From positions 620,001 to 684,000 of the forward strand of contig NZ_CP014136.1 of assembly GCF_002291425.1 (NCBI RefSeq): a stretch of DNA of 64,000 bases, given 5' to 3'. The position numbers and the translations under genes were made by a program. Below are positions 8,023 through 18,281 of this stretch, piece by piece (within the stretch, counting starts at the first letter, position 1; every line of letters begins with the position of its first letter). The notes under the pieces are model-generated. The model was not told the DNA's origin. It did no database searches and saw nothing but the letters and a program-made list of their open reading frames with translations. The DNA is from Gibbsiella quercinecans (GTDB lineage Bacteria; Pseudomonadota; Gammaproteobacteria; Enterobacterales; Enterobacteriaceae).

Positions 8023-11000
8023 TTATTCAGCATGGCGCAAACGCTGCCACTGACGACGAGTGGCGCGGCTGGCGCGATCAAGATAGAGGTACACCACCGG
8101 CGTGGTGAACAGCGTAAGTAACTGACTGAGCGCCAGACCACCGGCAATCGCCAGGCCCAGCGGGCTGCGCAAATCGGCGTCACCGCCGCTGCCCAACGCC
8201 AGAGGCAGCGCGCCGAAGAACGCCGCCAGGGTGGTCATCATAATCGGGCGAAAACGCATCAGGCAGGCCTGGGTGATCGCCTGCTGCGGCGACATGCCCT
8301 GCTGGCGTTCGGCCATTAGCGCAAAGTCGATCATCATGATGGCGTTCTTCTTCACGATACCGATCAGCAACAAAATACCGATCAGCGCGATCACCGTAAG
8401 CTGGGTGTTGGTCAACAGCAGCAACAGCAAAGCGCCCACGCCGGCCGACGGCAGCGTTGAAAGAATGGTCAACGGGTGGATATAGCTTTCATACAGCATA
8501 CCCAGCACGATATACACCGCGGCCAGCGCCGCCAGGATCAGCCACGGCATGGTGGCGGTCAGCTCGCCGAACTCACGGGCAGTACCGCTGTAGCCGGCCT
8601 GCACGTCGCTCGGCAGGCCGATCTGCGCCATGGCGTTTTTAATCAACACCTGCGCCTGCTCCAGCGAAACGCCGTCCTGCAGGTTGAAAGCGACGGTGCT
8701 GGCGGCGGACTGCCCCTGATGCGCCACCGACAACGGCGCAGTGTCGCTGCTGAAAGTGACGAAGGCAGACAGCGGCACCTGATCGCCGTTGTCGTTCACC
8801 ACGAACAGATCTTTCAGCGTATCCGGATCGCGGGTGAAGGTGTCATCCACCGACATCACCACATGATACTGGTTAAGCGTGTGGTACAGGGTGGCAATCT
8901 TGCGCTGGCTGAAGGCGTTATTCAGCAGCGTATCGAGCATATTGACATCAATGCCCAACTGCGTGGCCTTATCGCGATCGATATTGATCATCACTTCCTG
9001 CCCGCCGTTCTGCGAGTCGGAATCCACGCTGGTCAGTTGCGGGATCTGCGCCAGCGCCGCCTGCACCTTCGGCGTCCAGGTGCGCAGGGTACTGAGATCG
9101 TCCGCCTGCAGGGTGTACTGGTAGCTGGCGTTGGCGCTGCGGCCGCCGACACGCAGATCCTGTGCCGCCATCAAGAACAGCTGCATGCCAGCCAGATGTT
9201 GTGCTTTGGCGCTCAGGCGGTTGGCGATTTCACTCGCCGTGGCGCTGCGCTGGTTAAAGTCTTTCAGATGCACGAAGAAGTTGGCGCTGTTGCGCGAACC
9301 GAACGCGCCGCTGCCCATCGATGCCATCACCCCATCCACGTCCGGATCTGCGGCAATCAGTTTGGCGGCCTGTTGCATCTTGGGCTTCATCGCCTGGAAC
9401 GAGATGTTCTGATCGGCGCGCACCATGCCCATCAGCAGCCCGGTATCCTGGGTCGGGAAGAAGCCCTTCTGCACCACGGTGTACAAGAAAACGTTGAGCA
9501 CCACGGTCAACAGCAGGCTGAACAACGTCAGGCGCTGGTGCTTCATCACCCAGTCCAGCCCGCGGGAATAGGCCGCCAGCAAAGCGTTGAGCTGATTTTC
9601 AATCCACTGGTACAGCGGATGCGGCCGTTTCGTCACCGCCGGTTTGCGTTTTAGCAGCCGCGAACAGAGCATCGGCGTCAGCGTCAGCGACACCAACATC
9701 GAGATCAACAGCGACACCGTCAGCGTCACCGCGAATTCGCGGAATAACCGCCCGATCACGCTGCCCATCAGCAGGATTGGGATAAACACCGCCACCAGCG
9801 ATAAGGTCATTGACAGCACGGTGGAGCTAACTTCCCGCGCCCCTTTCAGCGCCGCCCGCACCGGGCTAAGGCCGGCTTCGATATAGCGGGTGATGTTTTC
9901 CAACACCACGATGGCGTCATCCACCACAAAACCGGTGGCGATAATCAGCGCCATCAGCGACAGGTTATCCAGGCTGTAATCCAGCAGGTACATCACCGCG
10001 CAGGTGCCGATCAGCGATACCGGCAACGCCAGCGCCGGGATAATCACCGCCTGCACATTGCGCAGGAACACGAACACCACGGCGATCACCAACAGCACGG
10101 CGATCAGCAGCGTCTCTTCGGTGTCATACAGCGAGGCGCGCACGGTGGTGGAGCGGTCGACCACCAGCTTCAACTGCGTATCCGCCGGCAGTTCCTTTTG
10201 CAGATCCGGCAGCAATGCTTTGATCGCATCAATGGTTTGCAGCATGTTGGCGCCCGCCTGCCGCGTCACGCCAATCATCACCGCCGGCTGTTGGTTGTAG
10301 TAACCGGCCCGGTATTTGTCTTCGATCGCATCGTACACCGTCGCCACGTCGCTCAGGTGGATCGCCCGGCCGTTCTGATAGCTGATCACCAGGTTACGAT
10401 ACTGCGCCGCTTTATCCAGTTGGCCGTTATTGTCCACCACCCACGATTGGCTGCCGCCGTTCAAAATGCCTTTTGGCAGGTTGGTGGTGCTATCGGCAAT
10501 GGCGGCGCGCACCGTATCCAGCGAAACGCCAAAGTGGGTCAGCATCTGCGGCTGCAGATCGATACGCACCGCCGGCAGCGCGCTGCCCATCAGCGACACC
10601 TCGCCGACCCCCTGCACCTGGGCGATTTTCTGGTCGATCTTGCTGTCCGCCAGATCGTAGAGTTCGCCGGCCGGGCGCGTTGCCGAAGTCAGCGCCAGCA
10701 TCACGATCGGCGCATCGGACGGGTTGGCTTTGCGGTAGGTCGGTAGCGTCGACATGCTGCTGGGCAGCAGGCTGCGGGCGGCGTTGATTGCCGCCTGCAC
10801 GTCGCGCGCCGCGCCGTTGATATCGCGGTTCAGTTCAAACTGCAAAATGATATTGGTGCTGCCGGACGAACTGCTGGAGGTCATCTCGGTAATGCCGGCG
10901 ATCTGCCCCAGCGCCCGCTCCAGCGGCGTCGCCACCGTGGCGGCCATGGTTTCCGGGCTGGCGCCGGCCAATGAACCGGTCACCATGATGGTGGGGAAAT

Positions 11001-11121
11001 CCACCTGCGGCAGCGGCGCCACCGGCAGCAGACGATAACCCAGCATGCCAAGCAGCAGGATCGACAGCGTCAGCAACAGCGTGGCGACCGGACGGAAGAT
11101 AAACAACCGTACCATATTCAC
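8023..11121 (-). CDS. mdtC: RND multidrug efflux permease, MdtC type
   Basis: 1032 residues, the usual length of an RND permease. It begins [18 protein letters not shown], and the fourth transmembrane helix carries the proton-relay pair in [14 protein letters not shown]. Repeated transmembrane blocks end in P-I-M-M-T-T-L-A-A. It starts with a 4-bp overlap on the end of the mdtB-like gene, so translation is probably coupled. In MdtBC systems the two permeases form a hetero-trimer, with MdtC contributing substrate transport in part; that assignment here rests on gene order and family similarity. Substrates in related systems include novobiocin, bile salts and similar compounds; none can be read from sequence. 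Confidence 0.9.
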   Translation of the reverse strand: MNMVRLFIFRPVATLLLTLSILLLGMLGYRLLPVAPLPQVDFPTIMVTGSLAGASPETMAATVATPLERALGQIAGITEMTSSSSSGSTNIILQFELNRDINGAARDVQAAINAARSLLPSSMSTLPTYRKANPSDAPIVMLALTSATRPAGELYDLADSKIDQKIAQVQGVGEVSLMGSALPAVRIDLQPQMLTHFGVSLDTVRAAIADSTTNLPKGILNGGSQSWVVDNNGQLDKAAQYRNLVISYQNGRAIHLSDVATVYDAIEDKYRAGYYNQQPAVMIGVTRQAGANMLQTIDAIKALLPDLQKELPADTQLKLVVDRSTTVRASLYDTEETLLIAVLLVIAVVFVFLRNVQAVIIPALALPVSLIGTCAVMYLLDYSLDNLSLMALIIATGFVVDDAIVVLENITRYIEAGLSPVRAALKGAREVSSTVLSMTLSLVAVFIPILLMGSVIGRLFREFAVTLTVSLLISMLVSLTLTPMLCSRLLKRKPAVTKRPHPLYQWIENQLNALLAAYSRGLDWVMKHQRLTLFSLLLTVVLNVFLYTVVQKGFFPTQDTGLLMGMVRADQNISFQAMKPKMQQAAKLIAADPDVDGVMASMGSGAFGSRNSANFFVHLKDFNQRSATASEIANRLSAKAQHLAGMQLFLMAAQDLRVGGRSANASYQYTLQADDLSTLRTWTPKVQAALAQIPQLTSVDSDSQNGGQEVMINIDRDKATQLGIDVNMLDTLLNNAFSQRKIATLYHTLNQYHVVMSVDDTFTRDPDTLKDLFVVNDNGDQVPLSAFVTFSSDTAPLSVAHQGQSAASTVAFNLQDGVSLEQAQVLIKNAMAQIGLPSDVQAGYSGTAREFGELTATMPWLILAALAAVYIVLGMLYESYIHPLTILSTLPSAGVGALLLLLLTNTQLTVIALIGILLLIGIVKKNAIMMIDFALMAERQQGMSPQQAITQACLMRFRPIMMTTLAAFFGALPLALGSGGDADLRSPLGLAIAGGLALSQLLTLFTTPVVYLYLDRASRATRRQWQRLRHAE

Positions 11122-14100
11122 TCCCCGCCCTGAGACTGCTGCGCTTTACGCATATAGCGTTTCCCACGCTGCGCCAGGCCATCGAACCACAGATAAATCA
11201 CCGGCGTGGAGAACAGCGTCAACACCTGGCTGACGATCAAACCGCCGACGATCACCAGCCCCAACGGCTGGCGCAGCTCCGCCCCGGAACCGGAAGCCAA
11301 CATCAGCGGCAGCGCGCCGAGCAATGCCGCCATGGTGGTCATCAGGATCGGCCTGAAGCGCAGCAGGCAGGCCTGATGGATCGCTTCACGCGGGCTAAGG
11401 TGCTGATGGTTCTCGGCCTCAAGCGCAAAGTCGATCATCATGATGGCGTTCTTCTTGACGATACCGATCAGCAAAATCACACCAATCAGCGCAATCAGGC
11501 TGAATTCGGTGCCGGCCAGCAGCAGGATCAGCAGCGCCCCCACCGCCGCCGAAGGCAGCGTCGACAGGATAGTGACCGGATGAATAAAGCTTTCGTACAA
11601 AATGCCCAGCACCACGTACATAGTGAGCAACGCCGCCAGAATCAGCCACAGCGTGTTGCTGTTGGCGCTCTGGAAGGCGGAAGCTTCCCCTTGGTAACGC
11701 AGCGTAATACTGGAAGGCAGTTCCAGTTGCTTACTGACCTCGGTAATCGCCTGCTGCGCGTTTTCCAGTGAATAGCCGTCATTCAGATTGAACGACACCG
11801 TGACCGCCGGGAACTGGTTCAGCCGCATATGCATCAGCGAACCGGGGCGTTGATGGATGGTGGCGATCGAGGTCAGTTTCACCATGTTGGCCGTCGAACT
11901 GGTCGAACTGGTTGACGACGACGTGGAGGACGTTGAGCTGGTAGAAGACGTCGATGTTGTGGATGAACTGCTGCTGTCGGAAGACACCGTACTGGCCAGC
12001 CAAACGTCATCGAACGACGCCGGGGACTGCTGATAGGCCGGCGCCACTTCCAGCACCACGCGGTACTGGTTCGACTGGGTAAAGATGGTCGAAACCAGGC
12101 GCTGCCCGAAGGCGTTGTATAACGCGGTATCCACATCGGACGCGGTAATGCCGTAGCGCGCCGCTTTATCGCGGTTCAGTTCGACATAGGCCACCTGCCC
12201 CTGATCCTGCAGGTTGCTGACCACGTTGTTGAATTCCGGGCGTTTTGCCAACGCCGCCACCAGTTGCGGCGACCACTTCACCAGGTTTTCGCTGTCGGCG
12301 TCATCCAGCGTGAACTGATACTGGCTCGGCGTCACCTGGTCGTTCACCGTCAGATCCTGCGCCGATTGCATATACAGCTCGATGCCCGGCACACTGCGCA
12401 CCGCTTGTTTCAGCTCGGCGATCACCGTGTCGGCGCGATCGTCGCGCTCATCGAACGATTTAAGATTGATTTGCAGGCGCCCGCTGTTCAGGCTGGTGTT
12501 GTTGCCGTCGATACCGATGGTGGACGACACGCTCTCAACCGCCGGATTCTGCAAAATCACATCCGCCAGCGCCTGTTGCCGCTTGGCCATTTCACCAAAA
12601 GAAACATCCTGCGACGCCACGCTAATCCCCTGAATCAACCCGGTATCCTGCGTGGGGAAAAAGCCTTTGGGGATAATCAGATAAAGCAGCGCCGTCAGCA
12701 CGAAGGTGCCCAGCGCCACCAGCAGCGTCAACTTCTGATGGTTAAGCACCACCGTCAGCAAACGATCGTAGCCGTGGATCACCTTGTCGAAAAACTCCCC
12801 GCCCTTGCGCGAAAAGCGCGACTGTTTTTCCGGCGGGATGTGGCGCAGCAAATAGGCGCACAGCATCGGCGTTAAGGTTAACGACACCAGCATCGACACC
12901 AGTATCGCCACCGCCAGCGTAATGGCGAATTCGCGGAACAGCCGCCCGACCACATCGCCCATAAACAGCAGCGGGATCAACACCGCAATCAGCGAGAAAG
13001 TCAGCGAGATGATGGTGAAGCCAATCTGCTGCGAGCCTTTCAGCGCCGCCTGCATCGGCGTTTCGCCCTCTTCCAGCCGGCGGGAAATATTCTCCACCAC
13101 CACGATGGCGTCATCGATAACGAAGCCGGTGGCGATGGTCAGCGCCATCAGCGACAGGTTGTTGAGGCTGAAATCGGCCAGATACATCACGCCGAAGGTG
13201 CCCACCAGCGACAAAGGAACCGCTACGCTTGGGATCAGCGTCGCGGCGATATTGCGCAGGAACAGGAAGGTCACCATGATAACCAGCGCAATCGACAGCA
13301 TCAGTTCGAACTGCACGTCGCTGATTGAAGCGCGAATGGTTTGCGTGCGATCGGACAATATCTCCATTTTCACGCCATCCGGCAGTGCCGCCTGCAGCGT
13401 CGGCAGTTGGGCCTTGATATTATCCACTACCGAGATAACGTTGGCGCCGGGCTGGCGCTGCACGCTGATGACAATCGCCGGGCTGCGGTTGGCCCACGCC
13501 GACTGATAGCTGTTTTCCGATGCTTCTTCAATATGGGCGATATCGTGCAGGCGCAGCGCCGCACCGTTCTGGTAAGCCAGAATCAGGTTGCCGTACTCTT
13601 CGGCGGTGCGCAGTTGGTCATTGGCATCAATGGTGACCGAGTGGTATTTACCGTCAAAGCCGCCCTTCGAACCGTTAACGTTGCTGTTGCCGATCAGCGT
13701 ATTGACGTCTTCCAGCGTCAATCCCCGCGCCGCCAGCGCTTTCGGATCCACCTGCACGCGGATGGCAGGCTGGTGCCCGCCGGCCAACGTCACCATCCCC
13801 ACGCCGGAAATCTGTGACAGCTTGAGCGCGATACGGGTGTTCACCAGGTCCTGTACTTTGATCAGCGGCAGGGTATCGGAACTGGCGGCCAGGGTGATCA
13901 CCGCGCTATCCGCCGGGTTAACCTTTTTATAGGTCGGCGGGTTGGGCAGATCGCTTGGCAACAGGCTATCGGCGGCATTGATGGCCGCCTGCACTTCCTG
14001 CTCGGCAACGTCCAGCGACAGATCGAGCGAAAACTTCAGGGTGATCAGCGAAGAACCGCTGCTGCTGTTGGAGGTCATCTGGCTCAGGCCGGCCATTTGC

Positions 14101-14315
14101 CCCAACTGGCGCTCCAGCGGCCCGGTCACGGATGACGCCATGACGTCCGGGCTGGCGCCCGGATAGAGCGTCGTCACCTGGATGGTAGGATAGTCAACCT
14201 GCGGCAGGGCGGAAGTTGACAGCGTGCGATAAGCAAAAATCCCGGAAATCAACACGCCGACCATCAATAAGATGGTCGCGACCGGGCGCTCAATAAATAT
14301 TCGTGACGGGTTCAT
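11118..14315 (-). CDS. mdtB: RND multidrug efflux permease, MdtB type, with Ser/Thr insert
   Basis: 1065 residues, about 25 longer than E. coli MdtB (1040). It starts [18 protein letters not shown]; the proton-relay motif is [14 protein letters not shown], and the C-terminal half has [14 protein letters not shown]. Between about residues 774 and 805, in the second periplasmic porter region, lies an uninterrupted tract made almost only of Ser and Thr, encoded by imperfectly repeated DNA (11884-11990). This tract accounts for the extra length. 4-bp overlaps at both ends join it to the mdtA- and mdtC-like genes. Confidence 0.92.
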   Translation of the reverse strand: MNPSRIFIERPVATILLMVGVLISGIFAYRTLSTSALPQVDYPTIQVTTLYPGASPDVMASSVTGPLERQLGQMAGLSQMTSNSSSGSSLITLKFSLDLSLDVAEQEVQAAINAADSLLPSDLPNPPTYKKVNPADSAVITLAASSDTLPLIKVQDLVNTRIALKLSQISGVGMVTLAGGHQPAIRVQVDPKALAARGLTLEDVNTLIGNSNVNGSKGGFDGKYHSVTIDANDQLRTAEEYGNLILAYQNGAALRLHDIAHIEEASENSYQSAWANRSPAIVISVQRQPGANVISVVDNIKAQLPTLQAALPDGVKMEILSDRTQTIRASISDVQFELMLSIALVIMVTFLFLRNIAATLIPSVAVPLSLVGTFGVMYLADFSLNNLSLMALTIATGFVIDDAIVVVENISRRLEEGETPMQAALKGSQQIGFTIISLTFSLIAVLIPLLFMGDVVGRLFREFAITLAVAILVSMLVSLTLTPMLCAYLLRHIPPEKQSRFSRKGGEFFDKVIHGYDRLLTVVLNHQKLTLLVALGTFVLTALLYLIIPKGFFPTQDTGLIQGISVASQDVSFGEMAKRQQALADVILQNPAVESVSSTIGIDGNNTSLNSGRLQINLKSFDERDDRADTVIAELKQAVRSVPGIELYMQSAQDLTVNDQVTPSQYQFTLDDADSENLVKWSPQLVAALAKRPEFNNVVSNLQDQGQVAYVELNRDKAARYGITASDVDTALYNAFGQRLVSTIFTQSNQYRVVLEVAPAYQQSPASFDDVWLASTVSSDSSSSSTTSTSSTSSTSSTSSSTSSTSSTANMVKLTSIATIHQRPGSLMHMRLNQFPAVTVSFNLNDGYSLENAQQAITEVSKQLELPSSITLRYQGEASAFQSANSNTLWLILAALLTMYVVLGILYESFIHPVTILSTLPSAAVGALLILLLAGTEFSLIALIGVILLIGIVKKNAIMMIDFALEAENHQHLSPREAIHQACLLRFRPILMTTMAALLGALPLMLASGSGAELRQPLGLVIVGGLIVSQVLTLFSTPVIYLWFDGLAQRGKRYMRKAQQSQGGE

Positions 14316-15538
14316 TGAGCCTTAGCGCTCCCACTGGCCGCGCCGGTCTGTGTCTGCTCCGCCGTGACCACACTGACTTTGCTGCCGGAGGCCAGGCGAT
14401 CGACGCCTTCCGTTACCACCCGATCCCCTGGCGCCACGCCGGAAATAATCGCCCGCTGGTCTTCACCGAAGCTCGGCCCGGTCGCCACCACCTTGCGCGT
14501 CACGGTGTTGTCCTGATTGATCACGAAGACAAAACTGCCGTCGCTGCTAAGCTGCAGCGCCTGGGAAGGAATTACCGTTGCCTGCGACAGCAGGCCGGTT
14601 TGCAGACGCACGTTGACGAACTGGTTGGCGTACAGCGCCTCATCCTCATTGTCGAACAGGGCTTTTAACTGCACGGTGCCGGTGCTGGTATCGATGCTGT
14701 TGCTGATAAACTGCGCTTTGCCCTCGGCAAGCTGCGTTTTGTTATCCTGATCAAACGCGGTGGCCGGCATGCTCTGCCCGTTGTGCAACGCTTTCAGCAG
14801 CACCGGAATATTGCTTTGCGGCACGCTGAAGGTCACGGCGACGGGCTGCGTCTGGGTAATGGTGACGATGCCGGTGGTATCACTGCTGGTCACCATATTG
14901 CCCGCATCCACCAGCCGCAGGCCCACGCGCCCGCTGATCGGCGCGGTAATGCGCGCGTATTCGATGTTCAGCTTGGCGGCGGCAATCTGCGCTTCATCGG
15001 CTTTAATCGCGCCGCTGTACTGCCCGGCTGTCGCGATCTGCGTATCCAGATCCTGGCGTGAGAGCGAATCCTGCGCGAACAGTTTTTTGTAGCGGGTCAG
15101 CGTGAGTTGCGCGCTTTTCAGCAGCGCCTGGTTTTCACTCAGTTCGGCCTGATACTGCGCGAGCGTGGCCTGGTAACTGCGCGGATCGATCTGCGCCAGC
15201 AACTGACCGGCTTCAACCTTCTGCCCTTCGGTGAAATAGACTTTCATGAGCTGCCCATCGACCCGGCTGGTCACCGTTACCGTGGCGTTCGGCGTCACCG
15301 TACCCAGCGCATTGAGGTACACCGGCACATCGGCCTGGGTGGCGGTTCCAGCATGAACCAGCGTATTGCCACCGCTCATCATCATCCGGCCTGGGCCGCC
15401 GTGACCACCGGGGCCACGCATACCGCTTTGGCCGCTCTGCCCTTGCGGCCACAGGCGCCAGACCACGCCGGCAACGATCAGAACCAAGATGACAAGTAAC
15501 AGAAGTTTCAATAATCGAGAACGCGATGGCTTAGTCAT
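14312..15538 (-). CDS. mdtA: RND efflux periplasmic adaptor, MdtA type
   Basis: 408 residues from the ATG at 15538; upstream in-frame codons run through ERIC-like repeat DNA and are not coding. The N-terminus [19 protein letters not shown] is an inner-membrane anchor. It continues with a glycine/methionine-rich linker, the lipoyl/barrel-sandwich half [12 protein letters not shown] and [21 protein letters not shown], a long alpha-hairpin, and the returning lipoyl half [12 protein letters not shown]. It links the MdtBC permease to the outer-membrane factor. First gene of the four-gene operon; a 4-bp overlap joins it to mdtB. No two-component genes such as baeSR are adjacent. Confidence 0.92.
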   Translation of the reverse strand: MTKPSRSRLLKLLLLVILVLIVAGVVWRLWPQGQSGQSGMRGPGGHGGPGRMMMSGGNTLVHAGTATQADVPVYLNALGTVTPNATVTVTSRVDGQLMKVYFTEGQKVEAGQLLAQIDPRSYQATLAQYQAELSENQALLKSAQLTLTRYKKLFAQDSLSRQDLDTQIATAGQYSGAIKADEAQIAAAKLNIEYARITAPISGRVGLRLVDAGNMVTSSDTTGIVTITQTQPVAVTFSVPQSNIPVLLKALHNGQSMPATAFDQDNKTQLAEGKAQFISNSIDTSTGTVQLKALFDNEDEALYANQFVNVRLQTGLLSQATVIPSQALQLSSDGSFVFVINQDNTVTRKVVATGPSFGEDQRAIISGVAPGDRVVTEGVDRLASGSKVSVVTAEQTQTGAASGSAKAQ

Positions 15539-15597
15539 GAAAATCTTAATGTTGATGAGAAAAGGACACCTCACCCACTTGCGGGATAAGGAAGGTA

Positions 15598-15663
15598 TAT
15601 ACCCTTGATACTTCACGCTGCCGATGTGTTGGCCTTGCGGCAACCCGAATGATTTTGGGTATC
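15598..15663 (+). repeat. internally deleted ERIC-like element
   Basis: A 66-bp copy starts TATACCC and ends GGGTATC. It keeps both ERIC ends (TTGATACTTCACGCTGCCGATGTG on the left, CAACCCGAATGATTTTGGG on the right) but lacks the central cores. It lies 60 bp upstream of the mdtA start codon. Confidence 0.6.
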
Positions 15664-15786
15664 TACACAAAATCATTCAAGATGCATCGAGGCGGCAAGT
15701 GAGGAAATCCCCGGGAGCAGAGATAACTCTGTGACCGGGGTTTCTGAACGCAGCCAACAAAGAAGCAACTTGAAGGATGACGTGTA
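15664..15786 (-). repeat. diverged ERIC-like element, reverse orientation
   Basis: Read on the minus strand this stretch runs CGTCATCCTTCAAGTTGC, TTGTTGGCTGCGTTC, a centre with CCCCGGTCACAG and CTCCCGGGGATTT, then CTTGCCGCCTCGATGC and AATGATTTTGTGTAGATA. The order of blocks follows ERIC but the sequence is clearly diverged. It abuts the full ERIC copy that follows. Confidence 0.5.
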
Positions 15787-15913
15787 TATACCCTTCATAC
15801 TTCAAGTTGCAGGTGTGTTGGCTTTCCTCGCTCACCCCAGTCACTTACTCCAGTAAGCTCCTGGGGATTCGCTGCGTTGCCGCCTTCCTGCAACTCGGAT
15901 TATTTTGGGTATA
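15787..15913 (+). repeat. ERIC (IRU) element, full length 127 bp
   Basis: It is bounded by TATACCC and GGGTATA. It contains CGCTCACCCCAGTCACTTAC, the complement of the classical ERIC2 core, and GTAAGCTCCTGGGGATTC, the ERIC1 core. It differs from the copy at 17276-17402 at only two of 127 positions by eye. With the two neighbouring elements it fills most of the 629 bp between mdtA and the FUSC gene; I see no gene there. Confidence 0.93.
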
Positions 15914-16167
15914 GGCGCTTATTATCGTCAACTATGCTAACTGCTTTCTATAGCTGAACTGTAAGGTTTTCGTTAAAAGGCTTCACTATTTTCAGCCGCC
16001 GGCGGATGCATCCACGGCCAGCCTCTGCCAACAGGCGTGGATAACCTTAACAAGCCCCCACCGCGGCATGCAATTTGTTCGGCCTTAGCCCGCCGCCCGT
16101 TAGGCTACAATAGGCTTTATTGCCGCCGTGGATACGCCCGCTGCCCATCAGATTCAGGAGACACCGT

Positions 16168-17202
16168 TTGCCGATTCGCCTTCCCATCACCTTACAGCAG
16201 GATATGTTGCTGGGCCTGTGCTGCTTGCCGGCCATTATCGTGATTTACCTGGTCGGCTTTGCGCTGGATCGCGTCCCGGCGGCAAGCGTGGTGGCAAGCG
16301 GCGCATTAACGCTGGCGTTTGGCGCCAACAAAACCTGGGGCGGCTCGGCGTTTTCACTGCTCATCACCACCACGCTCGGGCTGGCCTTCTCTTCCTGGCT
16401 GGGCTGCCTGACGGGGAACTTTTTACCGTTATACATCGCCGGCGCCATGCTGTATGCCGGGGTCTACGTCACGATGGCGAACGTAGACAGCAGCGCCTGG
16501 TGGATGCTGCTGCAATGGGCGATCGCCTATCTGGTTTCCGGCTATTTCGCCGGCTCTGCGGAACACGCCGCCGCCCGTGCGGCCATGACGGGCGGCGGCG
16601 GCCTGCTGCAAATGCTGTTTCTGGCGTTGGTCTTCCGCCGTTACGGCTTTCACCGGCAGGATTTCAGCCCACGTTCATGGCTGCGTTTTTTGCGCATCAC
16701 CACCAGCAAATACAAGCGCAAGATCCATCTGCAATGGTCGATTTTTTACGCCCTACTGACCATGTGCCTGGCATTAAGCACCGTCGAACTGTTCCACCTG
16801 AAAAATGGCTACTGGGCCGGTATGACGCTGCTGTTTTGCCTGCGCAATAACTATAAGGACACGGTAGCGCGGGTGCAGGCGAGAGTGCTGGGCACGTTGA
16901 TGGGCAGTATCCTGGCGGCCACGCTGATAGCCTATTGGCACAGCCCGCTGCTGCTTGTCAGCGGGTTTATTTTGTTTGGCTATATCGCTTTTACCTTTTC
17001 CTATTCGCTGATTTCAAAATCCTATTTTATCTTCACTTTCTTCGTCACCCTGATGGTGGTGTTTATGATTTCCAGTCTGGGCTTCTCGCAGGTGGATGTC
17101 GCCACGCACCGCCTGGAATCGACCGCGCTCGGCGGGATGTTTGCGATCTTTGCCGTCATGATGACCCGTCTGTTTACCCGGCGGCAAATCGTCAATAAAT
17201 GA
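16168..17202 (+). CDS. FUSC-family inner-membrane protein (YeeA-like)
   Basis: 344 residues if translation starts at the TTG at 16168, which has AGGAG 7 bases upstream; an ATG at 16120 lacks such a site. Two blocks of hydrophobic helices occupy roughly residues 10-155 and 195-335, separated by a basic segment (R-F-L-R-I-T-T-S-K-Y-K-R-K-I-H-L). This is the duplicated six-helix pattern of the FUSC/aromatic-acid exporter fold. The second half has K-N-G-Y-W-A-G-M-T-L-L-F-C-L-R and R-V-Q-A-R-V-L-G-T-L-M-G-S-I, the most conserved FUSC region. Exporter function is suggested by the family only. ERIC elements flank it on both sides. Confidence 0.8.
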   Translation: MPIRLPITLQQDMLLGLCCLPAIIVIYLVGFALDRVPAASVVASGALTLAFGANKTWGGSAFSLLITTTLGLAFSSWLGCLTGNFLPLYIAGAMLYAGVYVTMANVDSSAWWMLLQWAIAYLVSGYFAGSAEHAAARAAMTGGGGLLQMLFLALVFRRYGFHRQDFSPRSWLRFLRITTSKYKRKIHLQWSIFYALLTMCLALSTVELFHLKNGYWAGMTLLFCLRNNYKDTVARVQARVLGTLMGSILAATLIAYWHSPLLLVSGFILFGYIAFTFSYSLISKSYFIFTFFVTLMVVFMISSLGFSQVDVATHRLESTALGGMFAIFAVMMTRLFTRRQIVNK

Positions 17203-17275
17203 ACCGCGATTGCCGCACCGGAGAATAAGCGCCTGTGCCAGACATAATGGATTGGGAAATGATCTCGCGACAATC

Positions 17276-17402
17276 TATACCCTTCATACTTCAAGTTGCA
17301 GGTGTGTTGGCTTTCCTCGCTCACCCCAGTCACTTACTCAAGTAAGCTCCTGGGGATTCGCTGCGTTGCCGCCTTCCTGCAACTCGAATTATTTTGGGTA
17401 TA
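17276..17402 (+). repeat. ERIC (IRU) element, full length 127 bp
   Basis: Same boundaries (TATACCC...GGGTATA), orientation and length as the copy at 15787-15913. It lies 73 bp after the FUSC stop codon. The remaining ~195 bp before the porin gene are AT-rich and should hold its promoter; I found no convincing KdgR box there. Confidence 0.93.
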
Positions 17403-17597
17403 TTTCCTGAATATATAGATGACGCTACCATAATTAACGTTTAAACATTTCAGCATGAATAATAATTTTTCATGAAGGTTTTATTAAGAAAAGATGAGTA
17501 GCCTCCCGTTTCCTTGCTTTTATTTTTTCTCGCTGGAAAAATAGCGCCTCGAAGGAAGTTGTTTCCTGAATAATTATCAATTAGCTGAACAAGACAA

Positions 17598-18281
17598 ATG
17601 TATAATCGTAATTTATTTGTTTTACCCTGTTTGCTTTTTTCCATAAATGCCCATGCGCTGTCGCTTTCCTGGGCGCACGAATTTGCTGACGTTACCCGTG
17701 AGCATACCGATAAATTTGAATTAAACCACGGTTTTGAAAACGGCCTTGGCGTCTCGACAGAGCTTGAGTACTCACCGCGCGAAACCGAAGATGGCCGCAG
17801 CGGGCAGGCATTCAACCATTTAAAAAATAAAAAAAAGGTGTTCGGCATTGATTATGCGATTAATGCGCCGGCCAACTTCACGCTAACGCCCGGCCTGTCG
17901 CTCAATCTGTACGATGAGAAAAAAACCTGGAAGCCCGGATTGGAGATCCGCTGGGATTATAATAAATCGCTGTCTTTCGCCACGCGCTACCGTTATGAAA
18001 TAACCGACTATGATGAAAAACCCACTAAACACACGCACCGCATAGACATCGGTGCAAAATACAAAATACAGCCGGCAACACTGGTCTATAAATACGCACG
18101 CTACTTTAGCGACAAACCGATTTATGCCAAAAAAGACACCGACTATAAGCACGAGGTGGCCATGAAGATTAAATTCTTCACCCATTGGAAATATGTCATG
18201 GAAGTCAGTAATGAATCAGTGGCAAAAAACAGCGAACGCCGGCAGACGGTCTACACCACGGGGGTTGAATATGCTTTTTAA
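17598..18281 (+). CDS. KdgM-family outer-membrane porin
   Basis: 227 residues. The signal peptide M-Y-N-R-N-L-F-V-L-P-C-L-L-F is followed by cleavage after A-H-A. The mature protein is rich in alternating aromatic/charged beta strands and ends V-E-Y-A-F, the terminal phenylalanine that outer-membrane barrels use for BamA recognition. Length and strand pattern fit the 12-stranded KdgM/NanC group, which passes acidic oligosaccharides such as oligogalacturonates. The gene directly downstream encodes a phytase-like phosphatase and overlaps its 3' end, so the physiological solute might instead be a phosphorylated anion. The substrate is therefore open. Codon use is more AT-rich than in neighbouring genes. 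Confidence 0.75.
   Translation: MYNRNLFVLPCLLFSINAHALSLSWAHEFADVTREHTDKFELNHGFENGLGVSTELEYSPRETEDGRSGQAFNHLKNKKKVFGIDYAINAPANFTLTPGLSLNLYDEKKTWKPGLEIRWDYNKSLSFATRYRYEITDYDEKPTKHTHRIDIGAKYKIQPATLVYKYARYFSDKPIYAKKDTDYKHEVAMKIKFFTHWKYVMEVSNESVAKNSERRQTVYTTGVEYAF

Noticed and set aside
8476-9654. 392-codon plus-strand frame opposite mdtC
   Set aside because: Antisense shadow of a well-supported RND permease.
15598-17402. Transposon or insertion sequence around the FUSC gene
   Set aside because: The flanking repeats are ERIC elements without transposase; no IS ends or target duplications seen.
17403-17597. KdgR box upstream of the KdgM-type porin
   Set aside because: The best match (around GTTTTATT at ~17477) agrees only on one half of the consensus.
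17450-17848. 132-codon minus-strand frame overlapping the porin start
   Set aside because: Half of it is antisense to the porin and the rest is AT-rich intergenic DNA.
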